This document shows, one piece after another, positions 1-8,578 of a DNA stretch of 64,000 nucleotides (position 1 is the stretch's first letter; each line of letters opens with the position of its first letter). The notes below the pieces were generated by a model. It ran no database searches. It had not been told where the DNA came from and worked only from the letters and a program-made list of their open reading frames with translations. This DNA comes from Catonella morbi ATCC 51271 (GTDB taxonomy: Bacteria > Bacillota > Clostridia > Lachnospirales > Lachnospiraceae), in assembly GCF_000160035.2 (NCBI RefSeq), contig NZ_KI535367.1, positions 1 to 64,000 on the forward strand, read 5' to 3'. The position numbers and the translations under genes were made by a program.

Positions 1-127
1 CCAAATCAATAATGATCTGGCATCTGCATCGAATTGTTTTGGATGTTTTGTTTTTTCGGATGACAGATTTTAAGATTTTTAATTCGTTATCCGTAAGTTC
101 GATTTTATACTTTTTTGGTCTTGCCAT
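1..127 (-). CDS. IS630-type transposase, N-terminal fragment (runs off window)
   Basis: The ATG is at 127-125 on the minus strand, and the reading frame stays open for 42 codons to the window edge. The visible peptide begins MARPKKYKIELTDNEL and continues with a basic segment containing KTSKTIRCRCQII. This matches the helix-turn-helix start typical of IS630/Tc1-mariner family transposases, which bind the element ends. The catalytic DDE domain would lie outside the window, so I cannot tell whether the element is intact. It may therefore mark one end of an insertion sequence next to the small accessory genes that follow. Family assignment rests on only 42 residues. Confidence 0.6.
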   Translation of the reverse strand, partial: MARPKKYKIELTDNELKILKSVIRKNKTSKTIRCRCQIIIDL

Positions 128-460
128 ATAAATCACCGCCGTTTCTTTTATTTTATCATAAAACGGCAAAAATAGCCAGAAGTATTTTGTTAAATATCAA
201 TATGTCAATACACTAGATTCTAGCAATTTAACATGACCTTGTCAATACAAAGATAATTATTGTTTAATGGCTGTAATTGTCGCATATTTTCATATTATAG
301 AGATATCAAATCCTTTTGTCTGATATATAATTTTATTATATTAAATAGGTAGAAATATTTATAAAAAACTTGTATGAGATTAAAGCTAAATTTGTATAAA
401 AATATGTTATTATATTTAAGAAAGCTTAATTATAATGAAGATTTGAGATAAGGAGTAAAA
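128..460. other. AT-rich intergenic stretch
   Basis: No gene is visible in these 333 bases. They should contain the upstream end of the transposase element and the promoter of the GIY-YIG gene. Two similar words (tatgtcaataca and cttgtcaataca) flank a small palindrome CTAGATTCTAG near 212-222. I see no convincing terminal inverted repeat. Confidence 0.5.
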
Positions 461-712
461 ATGAATTACTACATATATATTTTATTATGCTCAGATAATA
501 CCTACTATACAGGATTTACTACTGATGTAGAAAAGAGGCTGTCGGAGCATAATTCAGGAAAAGGAGCAAAATATACAAGAGGACGAATCCCTTGCAAACT
601 GGTTTATACAGAAAGCTTTGAGGACAAAAGCAGTGCATTAAAAAGGGAATGGGAGATAAAGCATAGGTTTAGCAGGGAAGATAAAGAGAGATTATTCAGA
701 ACTAAAGATTAA
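461..712 (+). CDS. GIY-YIG nuclease-family protein (UPF0213/YhbQ-like)
   Basis: This 83-residue protein is a single GIY-YIG domain, which is the usual length for this small family. The motif appears as [10 protein letters not shown] followed by YYTGFT in the first 20 residues. Further conserved features are the Arg/His of [15 protein letters not shown] and a late EWEIK containing the metal-binding Glu. The family resembles UvrC-type endonucleases, and members have been linked to DNA repair or structure-specific cleavage, but the role of the small bacterial proteins is poorly defined. A ribosome site (aaggag) lies 8 bases before the ATG. It stands alone between a transposase fragment and a nuclease-like gene, so it may belong to accessory DNA. 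Confidence 0.85.
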   Translation: MNYYIYILLCSDNTYYTGFTTDVEKRLSEHNSGKGAKYTRGRIPCKLVYTESFEDKSSALKREWEIKHRFSREDKERLFRTKD

Positions 713-809
713 ATATTAATAAAAAGTATTAAATAAGGTTGTAAATTACTTGCAAAAATTATTTTATGCTGATAATATTTTTCTAATAAATTAAATTGAG
801 GAACGAGAA

Positions 810-1187
810 GTGTATAAGATTGGAAAAATAGATCCCGATATTTATAGTGTAGTTGCGAAAGATATATTAACCAGAGAAGTAATTATAACAAAAGAAAGAA
901 TAAAACATATCATGGATAACCACCCAAATGATTATGAACGGTTTTATAGTTATTTTTCTGAAATAATAGAAAAACCTGACTACATAATTGAAAGTAAAAA
1001 GCCTAATACAGCATTAATATTAAAAGAGATTAATTATGATAATCTTAAATTTAAAACAATATTACGGTTAGTTGTTGCAGGAGAAAGTACAGAGTACAAA
1101 AATTCAATAATAACATTTATGAAAATAGATGATAAAGAGTGGAATAGATTACTTAGAAATAAAAAAGTAATTTACAAAAGAGTGTAA
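810..1187 (+). CDS. PBECR-like (phage barnase/EndoU/colicin/RelE-fold) domain protein
   Basis: The start is GTG at 810, with a gagg sequence about 10 bases upstream. The 125-residue protein has the pattern REVIITKERIKHIMDNHP followed by a PDYIIE segment, and then beta strands ending ITFMKIDDKEW. This layout resembles the PBECR group of small nuclease-fold domains (barnase, EndoU, colicin E5/D, RelE-like) found at the ends of phage and mobile-element proteins. In those families the His of the H-x-x-H/HP region is a candidate active-site residue. No antitoxin gene is adjacent. The nearest neighbour downstream is a structured RNA-like element at 1206-1330. RNase activity is inferred, not shown. 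Confidence 0.5.
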   Translation: MYKIGKIDPDIYSVVAKDILTREVIITKERIKHIMDNHPNDYERFYSYFSEIIEKPDYIIESKKPNTALILKEINYDNLKFKTILRLVVAGESTEYKNSIITFMKIDDKEWNRLLRNKKVIYKRV

Positions 1188-1205
1188 AAATGCTATATTG
1201 TAGTT

Positions 1206-1330
1206 AGGCTTTAGCAATACAGCTATTTGAGGTGGTAGATTTCGTCCGGACCACACGCCGCCGGCAAGACAGGGAAACCGAGAGATGCAGGAGAAGCGGA
1301 CGCCTGCCGAATAGCTGTATTGTTTAGCCT
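1206..1330. ncRNA. Unassigned GC-rich structured RNA or DNA element
   Basis: A 13-bp perfect helix (1215-1227 with 1310-1322), extended by an outer 5-bp helix (1206-1210 with 1326-1330), encloses a GC-rich core in otherwise very AT-rich DNA. Inside, GTGGT at 1232-1236 pairs with ACCAC at 1250-1254. The loop of that hairpin contains CGTCCG (1243-1248), which is complementary to CGGACG (1297-1302), giving a pseudoknot. A further hairpin pairs GCAGG (1287-1291) with CCTGC (1303-1307). I could not match it to tmRNA, SRP RNA, RNase P, 6S, T-box, hammerhead or the common riboswitches. The strand is uncertain. A mobile-element hairpin is an alternative. Confidence 0.5.
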
Positions 1331-1363
1331 TAGTTTATAGGTTACTATTGATGTAAAATTATT

Positions 1364-1416
1364 GGAGATACCTGCTGTATGTGAATGTGGATACAGACGG
1401 TATCTCCTTATTTTTT
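1364..1416 (+). terminator. Intrinsic terminator
   Basis: GGAGATACC (1364-1372) pairs with GGTATCTCC (1399-1407), and the stem continues inward with ctgt/acag. A T-rich run follows. It ends transcription before the two-component pair. Confidence 0.8.
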
Positions 1417-1482
1417 AAGAATAAGCTTAAAAAATTCTTAAACATTTACTCCATTTATTCTTAAATTGATATCAGTTATACT
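1415..1482 (+). promoter_or_regulatory. Probable response-regulator operator and promoter
   Basis: TTAAGAAT (1415-1422) faces ATTCTTAA (1434-1441) as an inverted repeat, and TTCTTAAA recurs at 1435-1442 and 1458-1465 with a 23-base period, about two helical turns. A -10-like TATACT is at 1477-1482 without a good -35, as expected for an activated promoter. Autoregulation by the regulator just downstream is inferred. Confidence 0.4.
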
Positions 1483-1517
1483 TTAATTACGCTTAAGTGA
1501 AAGAGCAGGGAGGAAAT

Positions 1518-2216
1518 ATGTACAATATATTGGTTTGTGATGATGAAAAGGACATAGTATCAGCTATCAAAATTTATTTTGAAGCAGAAGGCTACAAGGT
1601 ATTTACTGCTGAAAACGGCAAAGAAGCCCTAAGCATTGCGGCAAAAGAAGAAATTCATTTAATTCTTATGGATGTGATGATGCCGGTAATGGACGGAATA
1701 CAGACAGTCAGAAAACTTAGGGAAGACAGCATAATTCCGGTAATTATGCTTACCGCAAAAAGTGAGGATGTGGACAAAGTCCTTGGACTTGGGATAGGAG
1801 CTGACGATTATGTAACCAAGCCTTTTAATCCTATCGAACTTATAGCCAGAGCCAAGTCACAAATTAGGAGATATGTAAGATTTGGCGGACAGGCCGGAAA
1901 ACCTGCTGATAAAGTTCTCACACTTGACGGACTTGTATTAGATGACAATGCAAAAGAAGTACAGGTTGATGGTGAAAAGGTAGACCTAACACCGAAGGAA
2001 TTTGAAATTCTTAAAATGCTTATGCTTGAAAAAGGCAGGGTATTTTCACCTGAAACCATATACCGTAAGGTATGGGGCGAAGAGCCTTATGGAAGTGAAA
2101 GCACAGTTGCGGTACATATCAGACATTTAAGAGAAAAAATAGAAATAAACCCATCCGAACCGCGTTTTATTAAGGTGGTCTGGGGACAGGGATATAAGGT
2201 GGATAAGGAAAGGTAA
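1518..2216 (+). CDS. OmpR-family response regulator (VanR-like)
   Basis: This 232-residue regulator has a receiver domain (about 1-115) with the acidic pair D8-D9, phospho-acceptor D52 in LMDVMMPVMDG and K101 in TKPF. A winged-helix DNA-binding domain (about 135-230) follows. I chose the ATG at 1518 because AGGGAGG lies 5-6 bases before it; an upstream GTG at 1497 would sit in front of that ribosome site. The sensor kinase starts two bases after its stop codon. The pair resembles VanR/VanS-type envelope-stress systems, but no resistance or transport genes follow that would identify the regulon. The stimulus is unknown. Confidence 0.9.
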   Translation: MYNILVCDDEKDIVSAIKIYFEAEGYKVFTAENGKEALSIAAKEEIHLILMDVMMPVMDGIQTVRKLREDSIIPVIMLTAKSEDVDKVLGLGIGADDYVTKPFNPIELIARAKSQIRRYVRFGGQAGKPADKVLTLDGLVLDDNAKEVQVDGEKVDLTPKEFEILKMLMLEKGRVFSPETIYRKVWGEEPYGSESTVAVHIRHLREKIEINPSEPRFIKVVWGQGYKVDKER

Positions 2217-2218
2217 TT

Positions 2219-3886
2219 ATGGAAGAAAAGAATGAGATTGAAGTAATAAGTAAAATAAAAGAAAAAAAACAATATGACAGCTTTATATATTCTCTGCCGT
2301 TTAAGACAGGGGCAGTGATATCATCACTGTTATTGATAATACTTGGGATAGCCTCTGTACTGGTATTTCTCTGGCTTTGGGAGAGCGGTATTTATAAAAT
2401 GACAGATGCCGAATTAAATCAGTTTATATCTCAATATGAGATTATTAACTCTTCGGGGACAATGTCAATGGTTAATTTTATTATCAACTTGAGATTTGCG
2501 GTAGTTCCTATAGGAGTTATTTTAGGTATTTTGTATCTGATTGATATAGTTTTTATTTTCGCCTTTGTAGGTCACAAAAGAGGCAGCAGTGAAATTACAA
2601 AATTTCCGACAGCCGACTTGCCGTTTGATGTGGTTTGTATGCTGTATTTATTATTTTTTACAATTTCTTTTAACATATCAGATGCAGGCAGAGATGACCG
2701 CTGGTTTGTTTCCCTGGGAATGGTTATGTTTGTAATCTTCCTTATAATATTATATTTTGTAATGTTATCATTTCTGCTGAATTTTATTGTAAATATTAAA
2801 GCAAAGGCTTTATTTAAGAATATGCTGATAGTCAGATTTTTCAGATATATTTTCAGAAGCATAGGAAAAGCATTGAGAAATGCAGATGTAACTAAGAAAG
2901 CTGTTTTATATTTTGGAATCTTTGCAGGTTCGGAGTTTGCTATATTATTGATGTTTAGTATTATTGGCACAGAAGGAACAAGTGCATTGTTATTCTTGTT
3001 GTTTTTAGTAAATATATTTATTTTTATAGTGATTTACAAGGTTATGACAGGTGTTAAAGAAATTGAAACTGCCGAGCAGAATATAATTGCGGGAAACCTT
3101 GATTATAAGCTAAATACTGCTAAGTATAAGGGCGACTTAAAGATAATAGCAGAGGGTCTGAATGAAATAGGCACAGGGCTTGAAAATGCTGTAAGCGGAA
3201 GGATGAAAAGTGAGAGGTTTAAGACTGAGCTGATTACCAATGTTTCACATGATATCAAGACTCCGCTGACTTCAATCATCAACTATACCGACCTGTTAAA
3301 GAAGGAAAATATAGAAACTGAGCCTGTTAAGGGCTATATAGAGGTACTTGACAGACAGTCGGAAAGACTTAAAAAGCTTATAAATGACCTGCTTGAAGCC
3401 TCTAAAGCCTCTTCAGGCAATATAAAAATGGATATTGCGGAAGTAGATGCAGGACTTATGCTTGAACAGGTATATGGAGAGTATCAGGATAAGTTTGAAA
3501 AGGCAGGGCTTGCGGGCATAGTCACAAAGCCTTCAGAAACCGTACAGATAAAAGCCGATGTAAATCATCTTTTCAGAGTTTTTGACAATATTCTGAGCAA
3601 TGTGGTAAAGTATGCCCAGCCTGATACCAGAGTGTATATAGACCTTATTAAAAATGCTGACAAAGTAACTATAGCCTTTAAGAATATTTCCAAAGAAAAA
3701 CTGAATATAACAGGAGAGGAACTTATGGAACGCTTTGTAAGAGGCGACCGGGCAAGAAACACAGAAGGAAGCGGACTTGGACTTTCCATAGCCAAAAGCC
3801 TTACTAATCTCATGGGCGGAGAACTTGAGATTATGGTGGACGGAGATTTATTTAAGGTTGAGGTGAGGTTTGAGGAAAATAAATGA
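2219..3886 (+). CDS. Sensor histidine kinase (partner of the VanR-like regulator)
   Basis: The 555-residue membrane kinase has about six hydrophobic segments (near 31-56, 91-117, 134-155, 162-192, 228-250 and 254-278). A HAMP-like linker follows, then a dimerization/phospho-acceptor domain with H344 in the motif SHDIKTPLT. The ATPase domain has an N box (FDNILSNVVKYA) and a G2 box (GSGLGLSIA). It presumably phosphorylates the regulator encoded immediately upstream. The long multi-span sensor region with little extracellular sequence suggests sensing within the membrane rather than by a large external domain. Its length exceeds that of a typical VanS (about 380 residues) because of the extra spans. 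Confidence 0.9.
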   Translation: MEEKNEIEVISKIKEKKQYDSFIYSLPFKTGAVISSLLLIILGIASVLVFLWLWESGIYKMTDAELNQFISQYEIINSSGTMSMVNFIINLRFAVVPIGVILGILYLIDIVFIFAFVGHKRGSSEITKFPTADLPFDVVCMLYLLFFTISFNISDAGRDDRWFVSLGMVMFVIFLIILYFVMLSFLLNFIVNIKAKALFKNMLIVRFFRYIFRSIGKALRNADVTKKAVLYFGIFAGSEFAILLMFSIIGTEGTSALLFLLFLVNIFIFIVIYKVMTGVKEIETAEQNIIAGNLDYKLNTAKYKGDLKIIAEGLNEIGTGLENAVSGRMKSERFKTELITNVSHDIKTPLTSIINYTDLLKKENIETEPVKGYIEVLDRQSERLKKLINDLLEASKASSGNIKMDIAEVDAGLMLEQVYGEYQDKFEKAGLAGIVTKPSETVQIKADVNHLFRVFDNILSNVVKYAQPDTRVYIDLIKNADKVTIAFKNISKEKLNITGEELMERFVRGDRARNTEGSGLGLSIAKSLTNLMGGELEIMVDGDLFKVEVRFEENK

Positions 3887-3931
3887 TTATGCCCCCCGAT
3901 TTATGTTAAGTTTTATAAAGTTATTTGATAA

Positions 3932-3960
3932 TTGACATCAAGTATAAATGATATTATCAT
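3932..3960 (+). promoter_or_regulatory. Promoter of the 61-residue small protein
   Basis: A TTGACA box (3932-3937), a 17-base spacer and TATCAT (3955-3960) form a good sigma-A promoter. The transcript would have a leader of about 125 bases before the ATG at 4092. Confidence 0.6.
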
Positions 3961-4091
3961 GAAGTTAGACAGTATACCGAAATAGAAAAGGCTATAAGAA
4001 AGAATTAAAAGAAACAATAATGGCGTGGAAATTGATGTCATAAGATTGATTTCGGCAAGATATGCAACTAATTTTGAAAGGGGGCTTTACT

Positions 4092-4277
4092 ATGGAAAGG
4101 GCTAATTTAGATAATATTGTTGCAGAAGAACTTACATTTACAGTTGAAGAAATTGAAGAAATTAAAAAAGCCAGAGAAATGACTATAGTATTTGATGAAG
4201 ATTGCCCAGAAGTAACACCTGAAAAAGCTGTGAAATTCCGAAGAGTAAATCCACCTAAAATAAAAAATGAAGCATAG
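4092..4277 (+). CDS. Small conserved acidic protein of unknown function
   Basis: The ATG at 4092 follows AAGGGGG by 8 bases and gives a 61-residue soluble protein; the longer in-frame start at 4062 lacks a ribosome site. The protein has a helical acidic middle (TVEEIEEIKKARE) and a conserved-looking tail, FDEDCPEVTP...FRRVNPP. Very similar small proteins occur widely in Clostridia without a known role. No partner gene is adjacent, so I do not call it an antitoxin. It has its own promoter and terminator, so it is a single-gene unit. Confidence 0.6.
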   Translation: MERANLDNIVAEELTFTVEEIEEIKKAREMTIVFDEDCPEVTPEKAVKFRRVNPPKIKNEA

Positions 4278-4290
4278 CAGAATTAAATCA

Positions 4291-4322
4291 GCCTTCCGAT
4301 TACAACCGGAAGGCTAAATTTC
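4291..4322. terminator. Bidirectional terminator
   Basis: GCCTTCCG (4291-4298) pairs with CGGAAGGC (4307-4314), with A-rich and T-rich flanks. It can serve the small protein gene and the converging ABC transporter operon. Confidence 0.75.
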
Positions 4323-4339
4323 TATAACTATATGATATT

Positions 4340-6082
4340 TTAAGAAGCCTGCTCCTCATCTTTTCCAAGCACCTTTTCTATAAATAAATCACAGGTTTTA
4401 CTTAAATTCTCAAAACTGTCAAGGGCGATAAATTTTCCGCCATCTATGAATAATACTTCATCGGCAGCCCTGATAGAGGATATTCTGTGGGCTATTGATA
4501 TAATAAATTTATTGTTTGATAAATTTTTAACAGCTTTATTAAGGTTTACCTCATTTTCGGAGTCAAGACTTGACTGTGCCTCATCAAATATCATAAGTGA
4601 GCTGTTTTTTAAGATTGCCCTTGCAATAGACAGCCGCTGTTTCTGCCCTTCGGATATTTTAAGAGCCCTTTCACCTATTTCAGACTCATATCCGTTTGGA
4701 AGCACAGTTATGAAATCATGAGCCTGAGCAGCGACTGCCGCCCTCTTGGCTTCTTCATCAAAAGCTTCGGGCTGTCCCATTTTTATATTTTCCATAACAG
4801 TTCCCTTAAATAAATATGTGTCCTGTGTAACAACAGAAATTGCATTTCTCCAGGATTCCAAAGTAAAACTTCTGATATCTTTTCCGTTTACAAGAATCTG
4901 CCCTTCACCGGGTTCCGCGTATCTTTGTAAAAGATTTACTATAGTCGATTTGCCTGAGCCGGACTCACCGGATAGAGCAATAATTTTACCGGATTTAATC
5001 TTAAAGCTCATATTTTTTATTTGGAATTCTTTAGAGTTAGGATATTTAAAGGATACGTTTACAAATTCAATGGTATTTACGGTTTCATCAAAATCTGAAG
5101 TTCCCGTATCCTGAACAGTTATAGGCAGGTTTAGAAGCATAAGTACACGCTCGGAAGCAGCAAAAATGCTCGAGAACTGAGCCGAAATGGCAATAAACTT
5201 ACCAAGGATTATGAATATGCTGCTGCTTAAGGTAATAACTGCCAGTATCCATTGTTTACCTAAATTGCCTGTTTTATACAAATGGTATGAGATGAATAAA
5301 GTAAAAGCAGTCATCAATGTGCCTATAATCAGAGTATAAATAAATTCTGCCGCCCTTCTTCCGGCATCTGCTTTTCTGCTCTCTTCATAATCTGTTATAC
5401 CTGCATTTATTTTCCTTTTGCAGAGTTCCCACATATTGAAGCTGAGGATTTCCCTCATACCCTGTACAGCATCAAGAATTAAATTAGCTACCTTACCATA
5501 ACTTTCACGTATTACCTTTCCCTGTGCCTTTGATTTTTTGTTAAAAATCAGAGGAGAACAGAGATATAAAATAATCCAGATAAGAGCGTTTAACGCAAAA
5601 AACGGATGCAGAAAAGCAAAGAAGCCCAGCATTCCTATGCCGATTATTATTGAAACCACAAAAATATTTATTGTATGGGCATAAAACCACTCTATCAAAT
5701 TCATATCATTTGAAGCTATGGAAGCCATTTCCGAGCTCATCATCTGATTTGAAAATGATGGTATAGCCTTTTCAAGCCTACAGTAAATATCATAACGCAT
5801 TTTGTACAGCAGCCTATAAGCTATGTCATGCTCCGTCCACATATTAAGGTATCCGAATACACTGTGAATAAATACCGATATAAGCAACATTATTACAAAG
5901 AAAGTATAGTTTATATCCATATTGCTGAGCAGTGCGCCTGTCATATAGGATACAAGAAACAGGTTTACTATTGGCAAAAGCTCGTAAATAAGGCAGATAA
6001 AACAGTTTAAAAGCAGGTAAAGCCTCATTCCGCCGGTATGTTTCAGTAAGTCTGAAATGATTCTTATTCTGTTATTTTTCAT
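4340..6082 (-). CDS. Fused ABC half-transporter (permease-ATPase), partner 2
   Basis: The 580-residue protein has an N-terminal six-span ABC exporter-type membrane domain (about 1-310) and a C-terminal ATPase. The ATPase has Walker A GESGSGKST, a signature motif reading ISEGQKQR instead of the usual LSGGQ, and Walker B LMIFDEAQSSLD. The altered signature and the Gln after the catalytic Glu suggest an asymmetric heterodimer with the protein encoded just upstream, whose stop region overlaps this start by 11 bases. Pairs of this kind beside a FecBCD-type importer resemble YbtP/YbtQ and IrtA/IrtB, which move siderophores inward. Direction and substrate here are inferred. This is the last gene of the operon. 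Confidence 0.85.
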   Translation of the reverse strand: MKNNRIRIISDLLKHTGGMRLYLLLNCFICLIYELLPIVNLFLVSYMTGALLSNMDINYTFFVIMLLISVFIHSVFGYLNMWTEHDIAYRLLYKMRYDIYCRLEKAIPSFSNQMMSSEMASIASNDMNLIEWFYAHTINIFVVSIIIGIGMLGFFAFLHPFFALNALIWIILYLCSPLIFNKKSKAQGKVIRESYGKVANLILDAVQGMREILSFNMWELCKRKINAGITDYEESRKADAGRRAAEFIYTLIIGTLMTAFTLFISYHLYKTGNLGKQWILAVITLSSSIFIILGKFIAISAQFSSIFAASERVLMLLNLPITVQDTGTSDFDETVNTIEFVNVSFKYPNSKEFQIKNMSFKIKSGKIIALSGESGSGKSTIVNLLQRYAEPGEGQILVNGKDIRSFTLESWRNAISVVTQDTYLFKGTVMENIKMGQPEAFDEEAKRAAVAAQAHDFITVLPNGYESEIGERALKISEGQKQRLSIARAILKNSSLMIFDEAQSSLDSENEVNLNKAVKNLSNNKFIISIAHRISSIRAADEVLFIDGGKFIALDSFENLSKTCDLFIEKVLGKDEEQAS

Positions 6083-7787
6083 TACCTGCCTCCTGACCTT
6101 TTACAAACTTATTATAGACCGGACAATTATTATACAGTTCTTCATGTGTACCGGATGCTACAATTCTTCCGCCATCAATCATATATATAATGTCTGCGTT
6201 TTTAACCGTACTCAGACGGTGGGCAATAATAATGGCGGTCTTTCCTTTTTTGAGAAGCTCTATACTTTCCTGTATATAACTTTGATTTTTTTCATCAAGA
6301 CTTGAAGTAGCCTCATCAAAGATAAGAATCTCAGTATTTTTAAGAAAACATCTTGCCACAGCCAGCCTTTGTTTTTCTCCACCTGATAGTATACTTCCGT
6401 TTTCGCCCAGCTCAGTATCTATACCATTAGGCATTTTCTCTAAAATGTCACTTAAATTTGCCTTTTTAATAGCTTCGTTTATTTCAGCTTCGGTAGCATC
6501 AGGCTTTGCAAAAAGAAGATTTTCCTTTAAAGTACCGTTAAATACATAAGGACTTTGCCATACGGCACTTATATTTTCACGCCATTCGGAAATCGTATCA
6601 AAGGTAAGCGGAAGACTCTTGAATTGAATTTCGCCTGAAGTATAAGGGTAAAGTCCTGCAAGCAGTGAAACCAAGGTTGATTTACCCTCGCCGGACTTAC
6701 CTACAAAGGCATAAGTTTTGCCGGGTTTAAGCTCCAAATCAATATTTTTAAGGATTACATCCTTACCGTTATAGCTGAAATTCAGTTGTTTGGTTGAAAG
6801 TGTATCAGTGTTTTCTGCTTCAAAATGCTCTTTCCAGACAGGAGTTTCTTCCTTAAGTACATTCTCTATTTCACTTGAGGCTGTAACACCGTTGTAGCCC
6901 AAATGCCAGGCATTCATAAGCGCATATACAGGTACAAAACAATTTCTTATCATAAATAATATAAGCACTACATTTGTAGCGGCTATTTGCCCTGATGCCG
7001 CCAAGTACACCGCGAAAACTACAGAAAGCAGGGAACCTGTATTTGCAAAAAGCTCAAACAGAAAATTTTCTATGGTAGTAATTTTCATGTGTCCCATAGT
7101 TTTTGTGTGGATATCTTTTGAAATCCTTAACATTTCCATTCTTCTTATTTTACTGGCTTTCAGGTTTTTAAGAGTTTTCATACCCTGTATATTGTCAAGA
7201 AAATCTGAACTGAATTTATCATATTCATCCCATACTTCTACGCCTGTTCCCCACAGATACTTGTATGTAAATGCAGGAGTAATGAGCATTCCCAGAATAC
7301 CTATAAATGCAACAATAGCAACATTAAGGCTGATACTTCCTATATATATGATACAGCCCATTGACACGAAAAGAACTGTTACCAGATTGGGAAGATAGGT
7401 GGAATAATAAGGTGCGAGTGCCTCTGTACGGTCTAAAAGCAGGGTACAGAGTTTGCCGCTTCTTTCTTCGGTAAGTCTGGTTAAGCCAAGCCTGTATATC
7501 TTATCAAATAGTTTATTTCTGATACCGGACTTTATTGCAGCTTCGGATTTTACACTTAAAATATTCATAGGATAACGCAGCAGAATATGTAAAAGCACAG
7601 CTAGTATAAAGCAGATAAAATAAGGCAGAATCTTATCCTGCTGTTCGAAAACCGCATTTATCGTCCGAGATAAATAAAAAGCCTGAAAGATAGTGACAGC
7701 TCCCATAAAGCAGCTTAGTAAGCTGACGAATATGATGTGTTTTTTTAAGTTTGCTACTAACCTTAATAATGCACTGTTGATTAACAA
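6072..7787 (-). CDS. Fused ABC half-transporter (permease-ATPase), partner 1
   Basis: The 571-residue protein starts at a TTG (7787-7785) preceded by GGAGG at 6 bases. It has a six-span membrane domain followed by an ATPase with Walker A GKSGEGKST, a canonical LSGGEKQR signature and Walker B ILIFDEATSSLDE. All catalytic motifs look consensus, unlike its partner. It lies 14 bases after the FecE-type ATPase gene and overlaps the second half-transporter gene, so the two should be made together as a heterodimer. Likely role: movement of an iron-chelate or heme-type compound together with the binding-protein system. Export of a toxic compound cannot be excluded. Confidence 0.85.
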   Translation of the reverse strand: MLINSALLRLVANLKKHIIFVSLLSCFMGAVTIFQAFYLSRTINAVFEQQDKILPYFICFILAVLLHILLRYPMNILSVKSEAAIKSGIRNKLFDKIYRLGLTRLTEERSGKLCTLLLDRTEALAPYYSTYLPNLVTVLFVSMGCIIYIGSISLNVAIVAFIGILGMLITPAFTYKYLWGTGVEVWDEYDKFSSDFLDNIQGMKTLKNLKASKIRRMEMLRISKDIHTKTMGHMKITTIENFLFELFANTGSLLSVVFAVYLAASGQIAATNVVLILFMIRNCFVPVYALMNAWHLGYNGVTASSEIENVLKEETPVWKEHFEAENTDTLSTKQLNFSYNGKDVILKNIDLELKPGKTYAFVGKSGEGKSTLVSLLAGLYPYTSGEIQFKSLPLTFDTISEWRENISAVWQSPYVFNGTLKENLLFAKPDATEAEINEAIKKANLSDILEKMPNGIDTELGENGSILSGGEKQRLAVARCFLKNTEILIFDEATSSLDEKNQSYIQESIELLKKGKTAIIIAHRLSTVKNADIIYMIDGGRIVASGTHEELYNNCPVYNKFVKGQEAGNEK

Positions 7788-7801
7788 TTTTAACCTCCAT
7801 A

Positions 7802-8572
7802 TTAAATTGAGCCGTATATAAGCACACGCCTTTTCCCGTTTGAAGTGGTTATTATTTCACTATCCACTTTGAAAATATCCTTTAAAACTTCTTTGTTCAA
7901 TACTTCTGCTGATTTACCTTCTGCCATATTTTTACCGTCATTTAATACATATAAATAATCACAGTATTCAAGGGCTATACTTAAATCATGAAAAACGGCA
8001 AGTACCGTTTTATTTAATTTTTTAATTGACTTCATAAGATTCCACTGATAATACACATCAAGATGATTGGTAGGTTCATCTAAGATAAAAATATCAGTTT
8101 CCTGAGCTAATGATCTTGCCATAAGAACTCTTTGTTTTTCACCGCCTGATAAGGTATTAAAAAGACGGTCTTTAGCATCAAACATGCCGACATATTTAAG
8201 AGAGTCGAAGGCGATTTCAAGGTCTTTACAGTCAGCGGTTTCATATATTTTTTTGTGCGGAGAACGCCCCATAAGAACCATTTCCAAGTTGGTGTAGTCA
8301 AATACGGAATTATTTTCCTGTCGCATAACTGTCATAAATTTTGAACTTTGTCTTATACTTAGTTTTGTTATATCAATTCCGTTTATAAAAACGGTATCTG
8401 AGCGGACAGGGAGAACTCTGTAAATATGTTTTAATAAGGTTGTTTTTCCGGAGCCGTTAGGACCTATGATTCCTACAAACTGTCCTTCTTTAACTTTTAT
8501 ACTTGCTGATTGAAGAATATTTTTGTCATTTACTTTATAATTAAGATTATTTACTACAATTTTATTGGACAT
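7802..8572 (-). CDS. Iron-chelate/heme/cobalamin-type ABC importer ATPase (FecE-like)
   Basis: The 256-residue ATPase has Walker A GPNGSGKTT, signature LSGGEKQRV, Walker B IFILDEPTNHLD and the switch His in AVFHDLS. These are typical of the FecE/BtuD/FhuC family that powers uptake of iron-siderophore, heme or cobalamin. The ATG follows GGAAGGAT. It sits 6 bases after the FecCD-type permease gene and is clearly its partner. The protein should associate with the cytoplasmic face of that permease. The exact ligand cannot be read from this subunit. Confidence 0.9.
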   Translation of the reverse strand: MSNKIVVNNLNYKVNDKNILQSASIKVKEGQFVGIIGPNGSGKTTLLKHIYRVLPVRSDTVFINGIDITKLSIRQSSKFMTVMRQENNSVFDYTNLEMVLMGRSPHKKIYETADCKDLEIAFDSLKYVGMFDAKDRLFNTLSGGEKQRVLMARSLAQETDIFILDEPTNHLDVYYQWNLMKSIKKLNKTVLAVFHDLSIALEYCDYLYVLNDGKNMAEGKSAEVLNKEVLKDIFKVDSEIITTSNGKRRVLIYGSI

Positions 8573-8578
8573 ACCGGT

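Noticed and set aside
1201-1335. Integron attC site, because GTTAGGC and GCCTTAG flank a long hairpin
   Set aside because: The core-site order is reversed relative to attC (RYYYAAC should come first and GTTRRRY last), and there is no integrase nearby.
4062-4091. Longer start for the small acidic protein
   Set aside because: The extension contains the AAGGGGG ribosome site itself.
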